This document shows positions 1 through 8,013 of a stretch of DNA of 64,000 nt, piece by piece. The stretch comes from UBA12465 sp964431235 (GTDB lineage Bacteria; Patescibacteriota; Patescibacteriia; Patescibacteriales; UBA12465). Under the pieces are notes generated by a model. The model was not told where the DNA came from. It saw nothing but the letters and a program-made list of their open reading frames with translations, and made no database searches. Within the stretch, counting starts at the first letter, position 1, and every line of letters begins with the position of its first letter. Made by a program: the position numbers and the translations under genes. The stretch spans positions 1 to 64,000 of the forward strand of contig CAYSJA010000030.1 of NCBI GenBank assembly GCA_964431235.1, given 5' to 3'.

Positions 1-8
1 AGAATTAA

Positions 9-974
9 TTAAATCCATTTTTTATGTTTAAAGAATATAACCATGCCTAAACTACCTAATATCATAATAGTGATAACAATCCAAAAGCCGTATTTTAAAT
101 CTACCAAGGGCATATTAATAGCATTCATGCCAAAAATAGCAGCAAGCAGAGATAAAGGAAAAACAATAACAGAAAAAACTGTTAAAGTTTTCATTATTAA
201 ATTCATTTGGTTGTTAAGTAAAGATTCGTTAGTGCTATTTAAAACTTCCACCATTTCTTTTTGGTTATCCAAATTTTCCCATAAACGTTTAGAGTCTTCT
301 ACTAAAATATTATAATATTTTTTTATAGCCACTGGATCAACCAAGCTACTTCTCATTGTAGTTAGTTTTTTTAATATATTTTTATGATTCTGCATTATTT
401 TCCTAATATTTATAATATTGCGACGCAAAAGTAAAATTTTTTTTACGGCTTCTTTCTGCTTACTGGAAAAAATAAGATCTTCCACTTGATTAATTTCTAA
501 ACTATTATTATCCAATAAACTATAACAATCTCCAATTAAACGTTCAATAATCTCATAAAGTAAGATTGCTGAAGATTCTAAAGAAAATGATAATAGAGAA
601 TTAGGATCTTTCTTTCCTAAATTAAAAAATTTATTTAAAGCTGATAAATTATTATTATGGACGGTTACCAAAAATCCGTGGCCAATAAAGAAATCAACTT
701 CACCGGAAATAACTCTACCATCCTTTGTAGTAGGGAAGTGTAAAATTAAAAATAGATATTTCTGATTCTTAAAAATAATCGGACGCTGTGCTATTGCTGA
801 TGCAGCTGTAAGACGTAAGTGTGCTAAATCAAAACTATAATGTTTGCGTAAATAATTTATTTCTGCCTTGCCGGCATTAACAATATTTACCCAGCGCACA
901 CCAGCACTTTTATTACGCGGGTTATCTATTTTTAAATATTCTACTCGATCAGAAATTTTCTGGAAATGCTTCAT
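9..974 (-). CDS. corA: CorA-family divalent cation (Mg2+/Co2+) transporter
   Basis: A 321-residue protein of normal CorA length. The first ~255 residues form the soluble, highly helical domain. Two hydrophobic segments follow (about 263-281 and 296-315), with the family's pore signature Gly-Met-Asn at 282-284 between them. CorA proteins are pentameric inner-membrane channels for Mg2+ uptake. The asparagine-rich loop after GMN (NAINMP) stands where most CorAs have an MPE-type loop, so ion preference cannot be read from sequence. It is divergent from the wecG-like gene at 1059, with 84 bp between them. It ends 8 bases from the window edge and is complete. Confidence 0.93.
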   Translation of the reverse strand: MKHFQKISDRVEYLKIDNPRNKSAGVRWVNIVNAGKAEINYLRKHYSFDLAHLRLTAASAIAQRPIIFKNQKYLFLILHFPTTKDGRVISGEVDFFIGHGFLVTVHNNNLSALNKFFNLGKKDPNSLLSFSLESSAILLYEIIERLIGDCYSLLDNNSLEINQVEDLIFSSKQKEAVKKILLLRRNIINIRKIMQNHKNILKKLTTMRSSLVDPVAIKKYYNILVEDSKRLWENLDNQKEMVEVLNSTNESLLNNQMNLIMKTLTVFSVIVFPLSLLAAIFGMNAINMPLVDLKYGFWIVITIMILGSLGMVIFFKHKKWI

Positions 975-1007
975 AATAAAACAATATTACCCTTTAACAA
1001 AATTGCT

Positions 1008-1036
1008 TTGACTAAAGGCTTTTTTTATAATAAAAT
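1008..1036 (+). promoter_or_regulatory. Promoter of the WecG-type glycosyltransferase gene
   Basis: TTGACT at 1008-1013 and TAAAAT at 1031-1036 are separated by exactly 17 bp, close to the sigma-70 consensus. Transcription would start near 1043, only about 16 bases before the ATG at 1059. No Shine-Dalgarno motif lies in that leader. Confidence 0.7.
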
Positions 1037-1058
1037 TAGGACAGTTATATTATAACAT

Positions 1059-1781
1059 ATGGCTAATATTTTGGGAATAAAATTAAGTGATTTGAATCAA
1101 AAAGAAGCTTTGAAAAAAATTTCTCAAATTTTAGAAAAAGAGGGGCAAAGTTATGCAGTAACCCCTAATCCAGAAATAATTCTACAAAGCTTAAAAGATA
1201 AAAAACTTGCGGAAATAATCAATCAAGCCGATTTTTCCTTTGCCGATGGAATGGGTCTAAAATTAGCCGGTTTACTAAAAAGAAAGAAAATAGAGCGTGT
1301 AACCGGCTCTGACTTAACCCCTAAACTACTAAATTTAGCAGAACATAAACAAAAAAAAATTTTGATTATTTTATGGGAAAAAGGTCTTTCCAGCCAAAAA
1401 GAAGTACAGACGTCTTTGATTAAAAAATATCCTGATCTTAAATTTTTAATATTAATGGCACCACGTCAAAAAAAATTATCTAAAGAAATAATAGATATAA
1501 TAAATAATTTTTCTCCTGTTATTTTATTTGTCGCTTTAGGGTTTCCCGAACAGGAAAAATTAATTTATCAACATTTAAGCGATTTAAAAACTGTCAAATT
1601 TGCCATTGGTATCGGCGGCACTTTTGACTTTATTACTAATAAGATTGCGCGAGCGCCTAAATTTTTAAGATATCTAGGATTGGAGTGGCTATGGCGTTTA
1701 TTATTACAACCAAAAAGACTAAAACGTATCTACCGCGCTACTTTAGTTTTTATGTTTAAAATTCTAACACATAATTATTAA
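1059..1781 (+). CDS. WecG/TagA/CpsF-family glycosyltransferase
   Basis: A 240-residue protein matching the full length of the WecG/TagA/CpsF family (GT26). These enzymes transfer N-acetylmannosamine or a related sugar onto a lipid-linked carrier in wall or capsule polymer synthesis. Visible family motifs are TPNPEI near residue 35, ADGMGLK near 63 with RVTGSDL after it, LGFPEQEK near 165, and the C-terminal GIGGTFDFITNK-RAP-LGLEWLWRL-QPKRLKR block. It has its own promoter, and gltX starts 10 bases after its stop, so the two are probably cotranscribed. The exact donor and acceptor cannot be told. Confidence 0.88.
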   Translation: MANILGIKLSDLNQKEALKKISQILEKEGQSYAVTPNPEIILQSLKDKKLAEIINQADFSFADGMGLKLAGLLKRKKIERVTGSDLTPKLLNLAEHKQKKILIILWEKGLSSQKEVQTSLIKKYPDLKFLILMAPRQKKLSKEIIDIINNFSPVILFVALGFPEQEKLIYQHLSDLKTVKFAIGIGGTFDFITNKIARAPKFLRYLGLEWLWRLLLQPKRLKRIYRATLVFMFKILTHNY

Positions 1782-1791
1782 ATATTATTTT

Positions 1792-3264
1792 ATGGATATT
1801 GAAAATAAACTAAATAAGGTACGTTTAAGATTCGCGCCTTCGCCAACTGGATTTTTGCACATCGGTAATTTGCGTACAGCTTTATTCGGCTATTTTTTAG
1901 CTAAAAGTCAAAACGGACTTTTTATCTTGCGCCTAGAAGACACAGATCAGGAAAGAGAAGTGGCCGGTGCACTTGAAAGCTTGTTAAAAATATTTTCTTG
2001 GCTAGATATAAAATTCGACGAAGGCCCACATAAAAAGGGGGAATATGCCCCTTATATCCAAAGCAAAAGATTAGATAAATACAAACTCCTAGCAAAAGAA
2101 TTAGTAGAAAAGGGGGCTGCCTACCCTTGTTTTTGTACACCAGAACGCTTAGAAAAGATGCGTCAAAAACAACAAGCAAAAAAACTTCCTCCTCGTTATG
2201 ATAGACATTGCCGCTCGCTAAGCAAAAAAGAAAGGGAAAGAAAAATAAAGAATGGGGAAAAATTTGTCATTAGGCAAAAAATGCCCTTAAAAGGAGAGGT
2301 TGAAGTTTTTGATGAAATAAGAGGTAAAATAAAATTTTCTGCTTCTGATTTAGACGATCATGTCCTTATCAAATCAAACGGCATTCCTACTTATCAATTT
2401 GCTAATATAGTTGACGATCATTTAATGGCTATATCCCTTGTCAGTCGAGGAGACGAATGGTTACCATCTTTTCCTAAAAATATTCTTCTTTATCAAGCTT
2501 TTGGCTGGCAACCGCCTAAATTTATCCATCTTCCCCTTATACTTAATAAAACAGGGGGCAAACTCAGCAAACGGCAAGGCAACGTATCTGTAGAAGAATA
2601 TAGACAAAAAGGTTATCTACCTGAAGCTTTGATAAATTTTTGCGCTCTTTTAGGCTGGCATCCTAAAAATAATAAAGAAATATTATCAAAAACGGAAATT
2701 GAAACAGAGTTTTCCTTAAAGGGTATAAGTGCCTCTCCGGCTATTTTTGACGAAGAAAAACTTAATTATTTAAACGGGTATTATATAAGACAAAAATCCC
2801 TTCCGGAATTAGTTAAGCTCTGCCAACCATATTTAAAATTAAAAAAAAATAATATAAAAGATTTAAATCAAGAAAAAATAAAAAAAATAGTCACTATATC
2901 CCAAGAAAGAATGAAAAAATTAAGTGATATAAAAGAGTTAAGTTTATTTCTTTTTTCTTTGCCAAGTTATAAGAAGGAATTATTGCCCTGGAAAGAACTA
3001 ACTCTTGAAAAAACTAAATTAAATTTAGAAGAAATTTATAATTTCTGGCAAAAAATAACTGAAAAAAATTGGAGTTTAAAATATTTGGAGAAAGAAACAT
3101 TGTCTTGGATAAAGAAAAAATCAGGAAAAAATGGCGATTATCTCTGGCCTTTACGCGTGGCTTTATCCGGGCTCAAAAATAGCCCTAGCCCCTTTGAAAT
3201 TGCTTGGACTTTAGAAAAAAAAGAAAGCTTAAAAAGAATTAAAAAAGGGATTACTAAATTATAA
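1792..3264 (+). CDS. gltX: Glutamyl-tRNA synthetase
   Basis: A 490-residue class I aminoacyl-tRNA synthetase charging tRNA-Glu in the cytoplasm. The N-terminal PSPTGFLHIGN gives the HIGH-type motif at residues 23-26. KLSKRQG near residue 257 is the KMSKS loop. A zinc-binding pattern, Cys-Phe-Cys followed some 25 residues later by Tyr-Asp-Arg-His-Cys, sits in the connective domain. The lysine-rich C-terminal half is the anticodon-binding part. CPR genomes commonly pair a non-discriminating GltX with GatCAB, but no gat gene is in this window. Confidence 0.96.
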   Translation: MDIENKLNKVRLRFAPSPTGFLHIGNLRTALFGYFLAKSQNGLFILRLEDTDQEREVAGALESLLKIFSWLDIKFDEGPHKKGEYAPYIQSKRLDKYKLLAKELVEKGAAYPCFCTPERLEKMRQKQQAKKLPPRYDRHCRSLSKKERERKIKNGEKFVIRQKMPLKGEVEVFDEIRGKIKFSASDLDDHVLIKSNGIPTYQFANIVDDHLMAISLVSRGDEWLPSFPKNILLYQAFGWQPPKFIHLPLILNKTGGKLSKRQGNVSVEEYRQKGYLPEALINFCALLGWHPKNNKEILSKTEIETEFSLKGISASPAIFDEEKLNYLNGYYIRQKSLPELVKLCQPYLKLKKNNIKDLNQEKIKKIVTISQERMKKLSDIKELSLFLFSLPSYKKELLPWKELTLEKTKLNLEEIYNFWQKITEKNWSLKYLEKETLSWIKKKSGKNGDYLWPLRVALSGLKNSPSPFEIAWTLEKKESLKRIKKGITKL

Positions 3265-3279
3265 TTCCCCCTAATCAAA

Positions 3280-3308
3280 TTTACTTCTGGATAGAAAAAT
3301 GGTACAAT
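3280..3308 (+). promoter_or_regulatory. Promoter of the M23 peptidase gene, nearly leaderless
   Basis: TTTACT at 3280-3285 and TACAAT at 3303-3308 have 17 bp between them. The -10 box ends 8 bases before the ATG at 3317, so the transcript would begin at or within two bases of the start codon. Confidence 0.55.
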
Positions 3309-3316
3309 AAAGGCAT

Positions 3317-4549
3317 ATGAAAGGAAAATATCTAAAAATTGGTTTTCTGCTTGTTATTGTTATTTTTATTTTAAGTAACCTTAAACCTCTTAAGGCAATT
3401 TCTAATTACGAAATAGACAAAGAAATTGAAGCTTTAAATTTAAAAATACAACTACAAGAGAAACAAATAAATAATCTTAAAGAAAAACAAAAAGAATATC
3501 AAGAACAAATTAACGCTAAAAAAAACGAAAAAATAAGCTTAAATAACCAATTAGGAATTATTGATAACCGCTTAGCTAAAACCGAATTAGATATTGAAGA
3601 AACTATTTTAGAGATTGAAAAGATAAAATTAGAAATTAGAAAAACAGAAATAGACAGTAATAAATTAGATGAAGAAATAAATAAACAAAAAGAACAAATT
3701 TCCGGTTTATTACGCTTAATATACAAACAAGAACAAATTACTACCTTAGAAGCTCTTCTCTTAAATGATACTCTGTCTGATTTTTTAAATCAGATAAAAT
3801 ATTTAGAGAATACTAATGAGAAATTAGGCGAAAATGTAGAAAAACTAAAAAAACAAAAAAACCAATTAGAAAAAAATCGACAAATTTTGGAGAATAAAAG
3901 TCAGGAAGCATCTGCTTTGAAAATAAAACTAGAAGAAAAAAAAGATAGTTTATTATATGAGCAAACACAAAAAGAAAATATCTTAGAACAAACTAAAGAA
4001 TCAGAACAAGCTTTCCAAGAACTTTTAGCTAAAGCTAAAGCTGAACAGAATCAAGCGCAAGTAGAAATCGCTAATGCTGAAAGTTTGATTAGGCAGAAAA
4101 TGTCGCAAAAAGAAAGAGAAAGGTTAGAAGATGGCGACAGCAGTATGACCTGGCCGGTTACTAAAAACTATATTACTGCTACCTTTCATGATCCTGATTA
4201 CCCCTACCGCAAAATAATCGGCGAACACTCTGGTGTAGATATAAGGGCAGCCCAAGGTTCCACTTTATACGCGGCAGCCGATGGATATGTTGCTAAAGTA
4301 AAATTTGATGGTTCTAAAAACTATGGCTATATAATGATAATTCATGGCAATAATTTAGCAACTGTCTATGGTCATATTTCTACTACTTATGTAAATATAG
4401 ATCAATATGTCACTAAGGGGCAAGTAATAGGGAAGACCGGGGGTACACCAGGTACGCCAGGATGTGGCAGTTTTTCTACCGGTCCTCATCTACATTTTGA
4501 AGTTAGAAAAAACGGATTACCGGTTAATCCTTTGAATTATTTACCCTAA
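3317..4549 (+). CDS. Secreted coiled-coil M23 (LytM) peptidase, EnvC-like
   Basis: 410 residues. A hydrophobic N-terminal segment at about 7-25 is a signal peptide or anchor. Residues ~30-265 are almost pure Glu/Lys/Gln coiled coil. The C-terminal ~130 residues are a LytM/M23 zinc endopeptidase domain with EHSGVDI (metal-ligand His and Asp, about 303-307) and GPHLHFEV (catalytic and metal His, about 391-395). This is the EnvC/NlpD-type layout that cuts or regulates cutting of peptidoglycan cross-links at division. Because the zinc ligands are all present, the domain may be an active peptidase rather than an EnvC-style degenerate activator. It faces the recombinase gene tail to tail with 24 bp between. 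Confidence 0.9.
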   Translation: MKGKYLKIGFLLVIVIFILSNLKPLKAISNYEIDKEIEALNLKIQLQEKQINNLKEKQKEYQEQINAKKNEKISLNNQLGIIDNRLAKTELDIEETILEIEKIKLEIRKTEIDSNKLDEEINKQKEQISGLLRLIYKQEQITTLEALLLNDTLSDFLNQIKYLENTNEKLGENVEKLKKQKNQLEKNRQILENKSQEASALKIKLEEKKDSLLYEQTQKENILEQTKESEQAFQELLAKAKAEQNQAQVEIANAESLIRQKMSQKERERLEDGDSSMTWPVTKNYITATFHDPDYPYRKIIGEHSGVDIRAAQGSTLYAAADGYVAKVKFDGSKNYGYIMIIHGNNLATVYGHISTTYVNIDQYVTKGQVIGKTGGTPGTPGCGSFSTGPHLHFEVRKNGLPVNPLNYLP

Positions 4550-4573
4550 TATTAAATAAAATAGAGCAGGGAA

Positions 4574-5533
4574 CTAAAACCTATCCTTACCGTGTATTTT
4601 GCGATGTATATCCCTTAGTTGTTTATTGGTAACATGGGTATAAATTTGGGTAGTGGCAATATTACTATGCCCTAAAAACTCTTGGAGTGTACGCAGATCA
4701 ACCCCTTGATTAAGAAGATCAGTAGCAAAAGAATGCCTAAGAGTATGAGGTGTAGCCATTATTGGCAACCCACTGATTTTTACATATTTTTTAACAATAT
4801 CTTCAATGCTTTTAACAGTCAGACGACGCGACTTATCACTCAATTTTTTTTCACTTCCTCTTTTATAATTAATAAATAAAGCTTCAGCCAAATCCTGCCT
4901 TTTATTTAAATAAACGCGCAGGGAAGAGACCGCTCGTTTAGAAAAATAAACTGTTCTTATCTTCTCGCCTTTACCGATAACAGCAATTTCTAAATCATTA
5001 GTATCATCCTTTATCTTTACTTGATCTCTGTTTAGAGCAGCTAATTCAGCAACACGCAAACCAGTGGAAAACAAAGATTCAAGCAAAGCTTTATCTCTTA
5101 AACCGATAATAGTATTAATATCGGGAGAATTTAATAATCTTGATAATTGCTCCAACTTTAAAAACTTTATCTCCTTATCTGCTTTATCCTTTGCTAATTT
5201 AACCTTTGAGGGCGGTAGGGAAGTAATTTCTTTTTCTACAAAAAATTCCAATAAAGACCGCAAAGCAATAAGATAATAATTTTGAGTAATCTTTTTAAGC
5301 GGTCTTTTTTTTATAGGATTAATATGGCGAGAAAGATATACTTTATAGCGCCAAATATGTTTAACATCTAACTGAGCAGGTGTTATAGAGCTTAGTTTCT
5401 CTTGCTTAAGCCAGAAAAAAAATTTATGCAAAAAACGCCCGTAGTTTTCTTGGGTCTTGACAGATAATCCTTTTTCTATTTCACAGTAATCTAAAAAATC
5501 CGGCAAGTATTTAATAATTGGTTTAGAACTCAT
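4574..5533 (-). CDS. xerD: Tyrosine recombinase, XerC/XerD type
   Basis: A 319-residue site-specific recombinase. Residues ~10-105 are the SAM-like DNA-binding domain and ~120-319 the catalytic domain. The active-site set is complete: R160 (STGLRVAEL), K188 (GKGEK), H263 and R266 (HTLRH), H289 (LGHSNI) and the nucleophile Y298. Xer enzymes resolve chromosome dimers at dif near the replication terminus. No second xer gene is in the window. The dif-like 28-mer at 5657-5684, about 120 bp upstream of this start, suggests a single-recombinase system with its site next to the gene, as reported for XerS and XerH. The symbol xerD is by resemblance only. Confidence 0.9.
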   Translation of the reverse strand: MSSKPIIKYLPDFLDYCEIEKGLSVKTQENYGRFLHKFFFWLKQEKLSSITPAQLDVKHIWRYKVYLSRHINPIKKRPLKKITQNYYLIALRSLLEFFVEKEITSLPPSKVKLAKDKADKEIKFLKLEQLSRLLNSPDINTIIGLRDKALLESLFSTGLRVAELAALNRDQVKIKDDTNDLEIAVIGKGEKIRTVYFSKRAVSSLRVYLNKRQDLAEALFINYKRGSEKKLSDKSRRLTVKSIEDIVKKYVKISGLPIMATPHTLRHSFATDLLNQGVDLRTLQEFLGHSNIATTQIYTHVTNKQLRDIHRKIHGKDRF

Positions 5534-5656
5534 AATATGATTATTATATTTATATTATAGCAAAAATATTTATTAATAAAAACAGAAATAATAACAGGGA
5601 ATAAGGTTTAAATCGAGAAAAAGCTATATTTTTGCTTTATTTTATTCTATAAGAAT

Positions 5657-5684
5657 ACTTCGCATAATGTACCTTAATAAACGT
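5657..5684. other. Candidate dif site (Xer recombination site)
   Basis: Read as an 11-bp arm ACTTCGCATAA, a 6-bp centre TGTACC and an 11-bp arm TTAATAAACGT. From memory of known sites, the left arm shares CGCATAA with E. coli dif and ACTTC plus several other bases with B. subtilis dif. The centre begins TGTA as in E. coli. The right arm is weaker, keeping TTA and TAAAC with a shift of one base. It lies about 120 bp from the only xer gene seen and within about 1 kb of the point where + genes meet - genes. Inference, not proven. Confidence 0.5.
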
Positions 5685-5694
5685 ATAATATAAT

Positions 5695-5729
5695 GAAAGA
5701 AAAGGGTTGGTAATATATGCCAACCCTTT
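5695..5729 (-). terminator. Terminator closing the ferredoxin-to-ftsQ run
   Basis: A perfect 10-bp stem (AAAGGGTTGG at 5701-5710 with CCAACCCTTT at 5720-5729) and a 9-base loop. On the - strand it is followed by a T-rich tract (TTTTCTTT), the layout of an intrinsic terminator for the - genes ending at 5850. Confidence 0.75.
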
Positions 5730-5849
5730 AATTACAGGCCCCTAACTAAACCAGCAAACCAAACCATCGTAAAATGCTATGAAAACAACTAAAACAAAGT
5801 ATTATAATTAACAAGAAACTAAATATTTTATAAAGAACTATTAATTAAT

Positions 5850-5990
5850 CTAACTCATGATTAAGCCCATAAATCTTACTTCGGGCTGAAATAATAAAAT
5901 AATTTTTATGATTAATAGAAAAATTCCAGCAGAAACTAAAGCAAAGACAAAAATGCCTAATCCAAATAAAAATTTAAATACATTTTCCAT
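5850..5990 (-). CDS. Small single-span membrane protein, 46 residues
   Basis: An open frame of 46 codons starting ATG at 5990 and ending TAG. Residues ~5-34 are strongly hydrophobic (FGLGIFVFALVSAG, then IFLLIIKIILLF), followed by a short polar tail. It begins 6 bases after the ftsQ stop and ends just before a strong terminator, so it fits as the last gene of that run. I do not recognise the family. Frame, position and composition favour a real gene, but the short length leaves doubt. Confidence 0.5.
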   Translation of the reverse strand: MENVFKFLFGLGIFVFALVSAGIFLLIIKIILLFQPEVRFMGLIMS

Positions 5991-5996
5991 AAATTA

Positions 5997-6836
5997 TTAA
6001 TTTATAAATATCATATCACCGTAACGTAAATCAATATAATTTATTATATTAAAATTATCCCCTATTTTTTCCTTTTTGACAAGGGCTAAGTCATTGGCTT
6101 GAAGTTTGGGGTCTTTCTTTGAATTAAAATACACCTTAGGACCATTAATAAAATCAACAATTAGAGAATTAAACTCTTGATCAATAATAAAGCGCTCTGG
6201 CTTTAAATCTTGATAATAAGATAAACTATCTTTTAAACTAAAAACAAAATCAAGATATTTAACATCTATATCAATTTTATTTCTGGAATTAACCGAAACC
6301 GACTTACTTCTATTCTCTAAAATAAAATATTTTTCTTTATCCTCCTCTTTTACCGTTTCTTCTCTAATGATATAGCCCTCTTTCGAAGCATAGAATAGTT
6401 CGGTTCCCTGCTGAAAAATAAAAGCATAAGGTCGTTCACTGATTTCTAATTCCAAAGTATCGGGTAAAACTTTTCTTATTTTTAATTGAGAAAAATTATA
6501 TTTTTCTATAATTTCTTCTTCTAATTTTTTTTGATCAAACAAAAAAAAATTAGTTTCAGAAAAAAATAAATACAAACGATTATTTTTTCTATCTTCCACC
6601 ACTTTTTTGATTTCTTCAACGCTTATTCGGCTAAGCCCCTTAATATTAATATTCTTTATATTGAAAAAAGGAGTCATCAATAAAAAATAAGTCAGGCCGG
6701 TTAAAATTATTAATCCGCCCAAAAAAAACCATCTCTTCCCTGCCCTGGCTGTATTTTTAGGACGATAAAAAAAGGGGTTTTTCAAATTTTTAACTTGGTA
6801 ATCAGATTTTATTTGTTTATTTCTCTTTTTTTTCAT
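5997..6836 (-). CDS. ftsQ: FtsQ/DivIB-type cell division protein with POTRA domain
   Basis: 279 residues: a basic cytoplasmic tail, one membrane span at about 33-53, then an extracytoplasmic POTRA domain (FNIKNINIKGLSRISVEEI onward) and a beta domain. This is the layout of FtsQ/DivIB, which links early and late divisome parts. It overlaps the end of alr by 20 bases, so translation is probably coupled. It sits outside the mraZ-murF cluster at 57308-62322, showing that the classical dcw order is broken up here. Confidence 0.85.
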   Translation of the reverse strand: MKKKRNKQIKSDYQVKNLKNPFFYRPKNTARAGKRWFFLGGLIILTGLTYFLLMTPFFNIKNINIKGLSRISVEEIKKVVEDRKNNRLYLFFSETNFFLFDQKKLEEEIIEKYNFSQLKIRKVLPDTLELEISERPYAFIFQQGTELFYASKEGYIIREETVKEEDKEKYFILENRSKSVSVNSRNKIDIDVKYLDFVFSLKDSLSYYQDLKPERFIIDQEFNSLIVDFINGPKVYFNSKKDPKLQANDLALVKKEKIGDNFNIINYIDLRYGDMIFIN

Positions 6837-8013
6837 TTATTATTTTTTCTTTAACATTAGCTAAATTAACTATAATTTTCCTAATATTGGCCTGTAATTT
6901 AACTAAAAATTCATAGGAGATGGTATCCATAAGAGCTGCTAGATTATCAACTGAATTAGGATCTGACAAATTACTTGATATTACTTGAACCTCATCGCCG
7001 ACTTGTATATTTTCTTGCCCTACTTCCAAACAAGTTAAATTCATACAAATTTTACCAGCTACAGAGGCAAAAAAGGATTCATGGCCATAAATTAAAAATT
7101 GGGCTAAACTTGATAAACGCCGATCCAATCCTTCATAATAGCCAAAAGGAATTACTGCTATCTGTCCAAAACTATCTGTTTTATAATTTTCCCCATAGGA
7201 AACATTTTCATTAGGAGATACATTCTGAAGAGAAACAATCTGAGAGAATGCCTCTAAGGCCGGTTGTAGGGCCTCAACAGCTTCATCTTGCCTTTTTAGA
7301 GGATTATAGCCATAAAAGGCTAATCCAGGACGAAAAGCAGTTAAAAGGCGATTGTCGGACCAAAAAATTGCAGCTGAATTTCCTAAATGGACCCAACGCG
7401 GAAAATAGCCGGCTGAACGCAATTTATTCAAAGCTTCCAGAAAAACATCTTCTTGAAAAGAATTAAGTATAGAACGATTATCAGCAGCAGCAAAATGCGA
7501 ACAAAGTCCGCTTACTTCAACTTTATCAAGATAAATTTTATTATTAGTTATAAACTTATCAATATCTTTTATCCCTTCCCTATTCATGCCAGAATTAATA
7601 AATAAATGAATATGAGCTTTTTTACCGAAACGGGATAGATATCTTAAAGTATTTTCATTATAAACTACAAACTCCGTCTTTTTTAATTTAGCGTAATGAT
7701 AGGCTCTAAGAGGCATTTCTCCTAAAATTAAAACTTTTCCTTTAAAATTGCGGTAAACAATCTGTGCCTCAGGATAAGAATCAACGACTACTATTTTAGC
7801 TGATGTATAATTTAAAATAGAACAAATTTCTTTTAACCCGTGTCCATAAGCATTAGCTTTTAAAACTGGAAAAATTTCCGCTTCCGATTGTAAATTTTTT
7901 AAATAATTAAAATTAGCCACTATTTTTTCAGCGTCAATTTCTATTCGATTTAAAGTATCATACCTAGGTTTTATTAATTTTCTTATAATATTCATCATAT
8001 TATTACAATTCAT
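6817..8013 (-). CDS. alr: Alanine racemase
   Basis: 398 residues. PVLKANAYGHG carries the PLP lysine at about residue 52. NENVSYGENYKT near residue 270 holds the catalytic tyrosine of the C-terminal barrel, followed by VIPFGYYEGLDRR. The enzyme makes D-alanine for peptidoglycan, consistent with murF and a penicillin-binding protein elsewhere in the window. The start is uncertain: ATG at 8013 overlaps the upstream gene by 11 bases, while ATGs at 7998 and 7995 would remove 5 or 6 residues and abolish the overlap. Confidence 0.94.
   Translation of the reverse strand: MNCNNMMNIIRKLIKPRYDTLNRIEIDAEKIVANFNYLKNLQSEAEIFPVLKANAYGHGLKEICSILNYTSAKIVVVDSYPEAQIVYRNFKGKVLILGEMPLRAYHYAKLKKTEFVVYNENTLRYLSRFGKKAHIHLFINSGMNREGIKDIDKFITNNKIYLDKVEVSGLCSHFAAADNRSILNSFQEDVFLEALNKLRSAGYFPRWVHLGNSAAIFWSDNRLLTAFRPGLAFYGYNPLKRQDEAVEALQPALEAFSQIVSLQNVSPNENVSYGENYKTDSFGQIAVIPFGYYEGLDRRLSSLAQFLIYGHESFFASVAGKICMNLTCLEVGQENIQVGDEVQVISSNLSDPNSVDNLAALMDTISYEFLVKLQANIRKIIVNLANVKEKIINEKKEK

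Larger units (their letters stand above)
5534..5849. other. Intergenic stretch with dif-like site, promoter boxes and terminator
   Basis: 316 bases without a convincing gene. It holds an extended -10 (TGC then TATAAT, ATTATA on + at 5554-5559) about 21 bases upstream of the recombinase ATG, the dif-like 28-mer at 5657-5684, a + strand TATAAT at 5684-5689, and the - strand terminator at 5695-5729. A 6-codon ATG frame at 5693 runs into that hairpin and is not taken as a gene. Confidence 0.6.

Noticed and set aside
1005..1028. Hairpin plus T-run on + before the WecG-type gene
   Set aside because: No + strand gene precedes it in the window, the stem is only five pairs with a G-U, and it overlaps a better promoter assignment.
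1922..2179. Long antisense frames inside gltX, rplA, serS, rpsB and other genes
   Set aside because: They are shadows of well-conserved genes on the other strand, with no family likeness or start signals of their own.
5693..5713. Six-codon frame after a TATAAT box near the dif-like site
   Set aside because: It ends inside the terminator hairpin and has no protein character.
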